A DNA stretch of 6,530 nt from Chitinophagaceae bacterium (lineage in GTDB: Bacteria > Bacteroidota > Bacteroidia > Chitinophagales > Chitinophagaceae): contig JAACZX010000140.1 in NCBI GenBank assembly GCA_009996555.1, positions 1 to 6,530 of the forward strand. Reading direction: 5' to 3'. The number at the start of each line of letters is the position of its first letter. The first letter of the stretch is position 1. Of the stretch, positions 5,201-6,530 are shown piece by piece. Below the pieces are notes generated by a model. That model saw only the letters and a list, made by a program, of their open reading frames with translations. It ran no database searches and was not told the origin of the DNA. Both the position numbers and the translations under genes were made by a program.

Positions 5201-5816
5201 TAAAAAAATCAAGGAGTTTGCAAAGGAACCATTAACGTTTAATGAAATTGTATTTATTGGTAACAGTATTACAGAAGGCGGAAAAGACTGGAGCAGCCAG
5301 TTTGGCATTGCTCATATCCGTAACAGGGGAATTTCAGGCGATGTTACGGATGGTGTACTCAAACGTTTAGATGAAATTATTTACTTCAAACCAAAAGCTG
5401 TTTTTATTTTAATCGGCATTAATGATCTGTTCAGTCTACATCATACTGAAGATAACCGTGCACTTGAGTATGAAAAAGTTGTTCCATCAGCTGAGTATAT
5501 TGCAACGAACATCTTGAAAATTGCAAAGAAAATTCACAGAAAATCGCCCACTACAAAGATCTATGTGCGCACATTGCTGCCCACCAGGAGGGCTTTTTTG
5601 AAAGACGATATTCTTTTGATCAACGAACTCATTAAAAAAAATACGGCGAAAGGCTATTACCAGGTGATCGACCTGTACACTCATTTTGCAGACGCCTCCG
5701 GTGAATTGATGCAGGAGCTTACCAAGGACGGCGTTCATTTAAATGAACAGGGTTATGAGAGATGGGTGCAATTTGAGAAAGCCATTATTGAAGGTTTGGG
5801 AAATCATGTACTGTAA
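5181..5816 (+). CDS. SGNH/GDSL-family hydrolase (esterase/lipase type), 5' end uncertain, possibly truncated
   Basis: A serine hydrolase fold acting on ester bonds (lipids, acetylated sugars or similar); the substrate cannot be told from sequence. From the TTG at 5181 there are 211 residues. The family blocks are present: block I GNSIT with nucleophile S29, block II RGISGD (G50/G53), block III GIND with N81, and block V DGVH with D183 and H186. Thus Ser-Asp-His and the oxyanion residues are complete. The start is the problem: no ATG occurs before the Met of ELMQEL near the C-terminus. The only start-like codons are TTG 5181 and GTG 5184, both inside a palindromic hairpin. Bacteroidota relatives usually have a signal peptide plus about 30 residues before block I, absent here. 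The body is intact, so it may still be made from a weak start, or be a 5'-truncated pseudogene. A reductase gene follows after 28 bp. Confidence 0.75.
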   Translation: MVRTPTSKKIKEFAKEPLTFNEIVFIGNSITEGGKDWSSQFGIAHIRNRGISGDVTDGVLKRLDEIIYFKPKAVFILIGINDLFSLHHTEDNRALEYEKVVPSAEYIATNILKIAKKIHRKSPTTKIYVRTLLPTRRAFLKDDILLINELIKKNTAKGYYQVIDLYTHFADASGELMQELTKDGVHLNEQGYERWVQFEKAIIEGLGNHVL

Positions 5817-5844
5817 TTTGCAATCACACGAAAATTGAAAACAA

Positions 5845-6381
5845 ATGCGGAAACTATGCCTTTTTATAGCAACAAGTTTAGACGGTTACATTGCAAAACC
5901 CAACAACGATCTTAGTTTTTTAAAGCTTGTTGAAAAGGAAGGAGAAGACTATGGTTATGCTGAATTTACATCCAGCATTGATACAATTATTCTTGGCAGA
6001 AAAACCTATGATTATGTGCTGAAAGAAATCGGCACATCGCATTACGACAATGGGGATCGTGATGTGTACGTCATTACAAGAACGGAACGGCCACAACAAG
6101 GCAGAACCATTTTCTATACCGGAAACATAGCAGCGTTGATCAACCGCCTGAAGAGTGAACAAGGAAAAAATATTTATTGCGATGGTGGTGCGGAACTAAT
6201 AGATGCACTGTTGCAACAGGACTTAATCGACGAAATGATCATTTCAATTATCCCGGTTTTAGTAGGTGATGGCACAAGACTTTTCAAGGACGGAAGACCT
6301 GAACAAACACTTGAATTCATCGAGGCAAAAACATTTGAAACGGGATTAACACAACTGCATTACAAACGAAAAAAAGAATAA
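5845..6381 (+). CDS. Dihydrofolate reductase family protein (RibD C-terminal domain-like reductase)
   Basis: A cytoplasmic NADPH-dependent reductase-fold protein of 178 residues. Family features in order: ATSLDGYIA at residues 9-17, the IILGRKTY segment near residue 50, VYVITRT in the middle, the IYCDGGAELI nucleotide-binding loop, and IIPVLVGDGTRLF near the C-terminus. These match the stand-alone RibD_C/DHFR-like proteins (YwjB/YyaP type), whose true substrate is mostly unknown. It lacks the deaminase half of RibD, so a role in riboflavin synthesis should not be assumed. The length is normal for the family. The ATG at 5845 follows an A-rich leader (GAAAATTGAAAACAA) typical of Bacteroidota starts. 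It lies 28 bp behind the SGNH hydrolase and may share its transcript, ending at the hairpin at 6428-6462. Confidence 0.9.
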   Translation: MRKLCLFIATSLDGYIAKPNNDLSFLKLVEKEGEDYGYAEFTSSIDTIILGRKTYDYVLKEIGTSHYDNGDRDVYVITRTERPQQGRTIFYTGNIAALINRLKSEQGKNIYCDGGAELIDALLQQDLIDEMIISIIPVLVGDGTRLFKDGRPEQTLEFIEAKTFETGLTQLHYKRKKE

Positions 6382-6427
6382 CTAACCAGCGGCACTTGTT
6401 TTATACTGAGAGTTTTTTTTGCCCCTG

Positions 6428-6462
6428 CCCTTGTTGTGTGGCCTCACCAACAAGGGATTTTT
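6428..6462 (+). terminator. Intrinsic terminator after the reductase gene
   Basis: CCCTTGTTG at 6428-6436 pairs perfectly with CAACAAGGG at 6448-6456. The stem continues inside as GTG/CAC (6438-6440 with 6445-6447) after a single bulged T, closing a GCCT loop. TTTTT (6458-6462) and then GTTTT follow. It sits 46 bp after the reductase stop. On the minus strand its upper half reads TTGGTGAGG, the same core as the hairpin at 5177-5200, which suggests a related hairpin family. Confidence 0.85.
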
Positions 6463-6530
6463 GTTTTGAATGAATACTTGCGGCTTTGCAAAGAATATAT
6501 TGACGAAAGAAAAAATAAGTTGTTTTCAAT

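Noticed and set aside
6470..6530. ATG-initiated frame of 20 codons running off the right edge
   Set aside because: It begins only eight bases after the terminator T-tract, has no recognisable N-terminus, and two minus-strand frames are also open here. Too short to decide.

Overview
The window looks like chromosomal DNA from a member of the Bacteroidota, plausibly a Chitinophagales/Chitinophagaceae-type bacterium. The reasons are: start codons preceded by A/T-rich leaders with no clear Shine-Dalgarno sequence; a lipoprotein with the Cys-Lys-Lys-Lys start common in that phylum; a GH10 xylanase whose catalytic domain is interrupted by a carbohydrate-binding module; and intergenic G-rich heptamer arrays and TTGGTGAGG-type hairpins. 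The assignment is inference; there is no rRNA or other phylogenetic marker here.

Layout. 1-54 (minus) is the first 18 codons of a gene that runs off the left edge, probably a CDGSH iron-sulfur protein. 55-580 is a divergent intergenic region holding an 11-bp-period tandem array and, directly abutting it, a GGGAGTT heptamer array. 581-2179 (+) encodes an exported aminopeptidase P (M24) with all five metal ligands. 2180-2586 is intergenic, with a weak hairpin and a possible decayed fragment of an Ig-like repeat gene. 2587-4209 (+) encodes a GH10 endo-xylanase lipoprotein with an inserted CBM. 4210-5180 is almost 1 kb without a convincing gene but dense in repeats and foldable sequence: a 135-bp double inverted repeat, a purine-rich degenerate repeat, two diverged direct copies of a ~120-bp unit (A and B), and between them a run of five hairpins, one with the pairing of an H-type pseudoknot. 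5181-5816 (+) is an SGNH/GDSL hydrolase that has no ATG before its catalytic motif and begins inside a palindromic hairpin. 5845-6381 (+) is a DHFR/RibD_C-family reductase 28 bp downstream, followed by a good intrinsic terminator at 6428-6462.

How the genes relate. The peptidase and xylanase are separate exported degradative enzymes spaced like independent transcription units. The SGNH hydrolase and the reductase are close enough to share a transcript ending at the 6428-6462 terminator. No classical defence, CRISPR, toxin-antitoxin or intact transposase gene is present. The most unusual part is the non-coding block 4275-5200, where several repeat families and hairpins are stacked and appear to have encroached on the 5' end of the SGNH gene.
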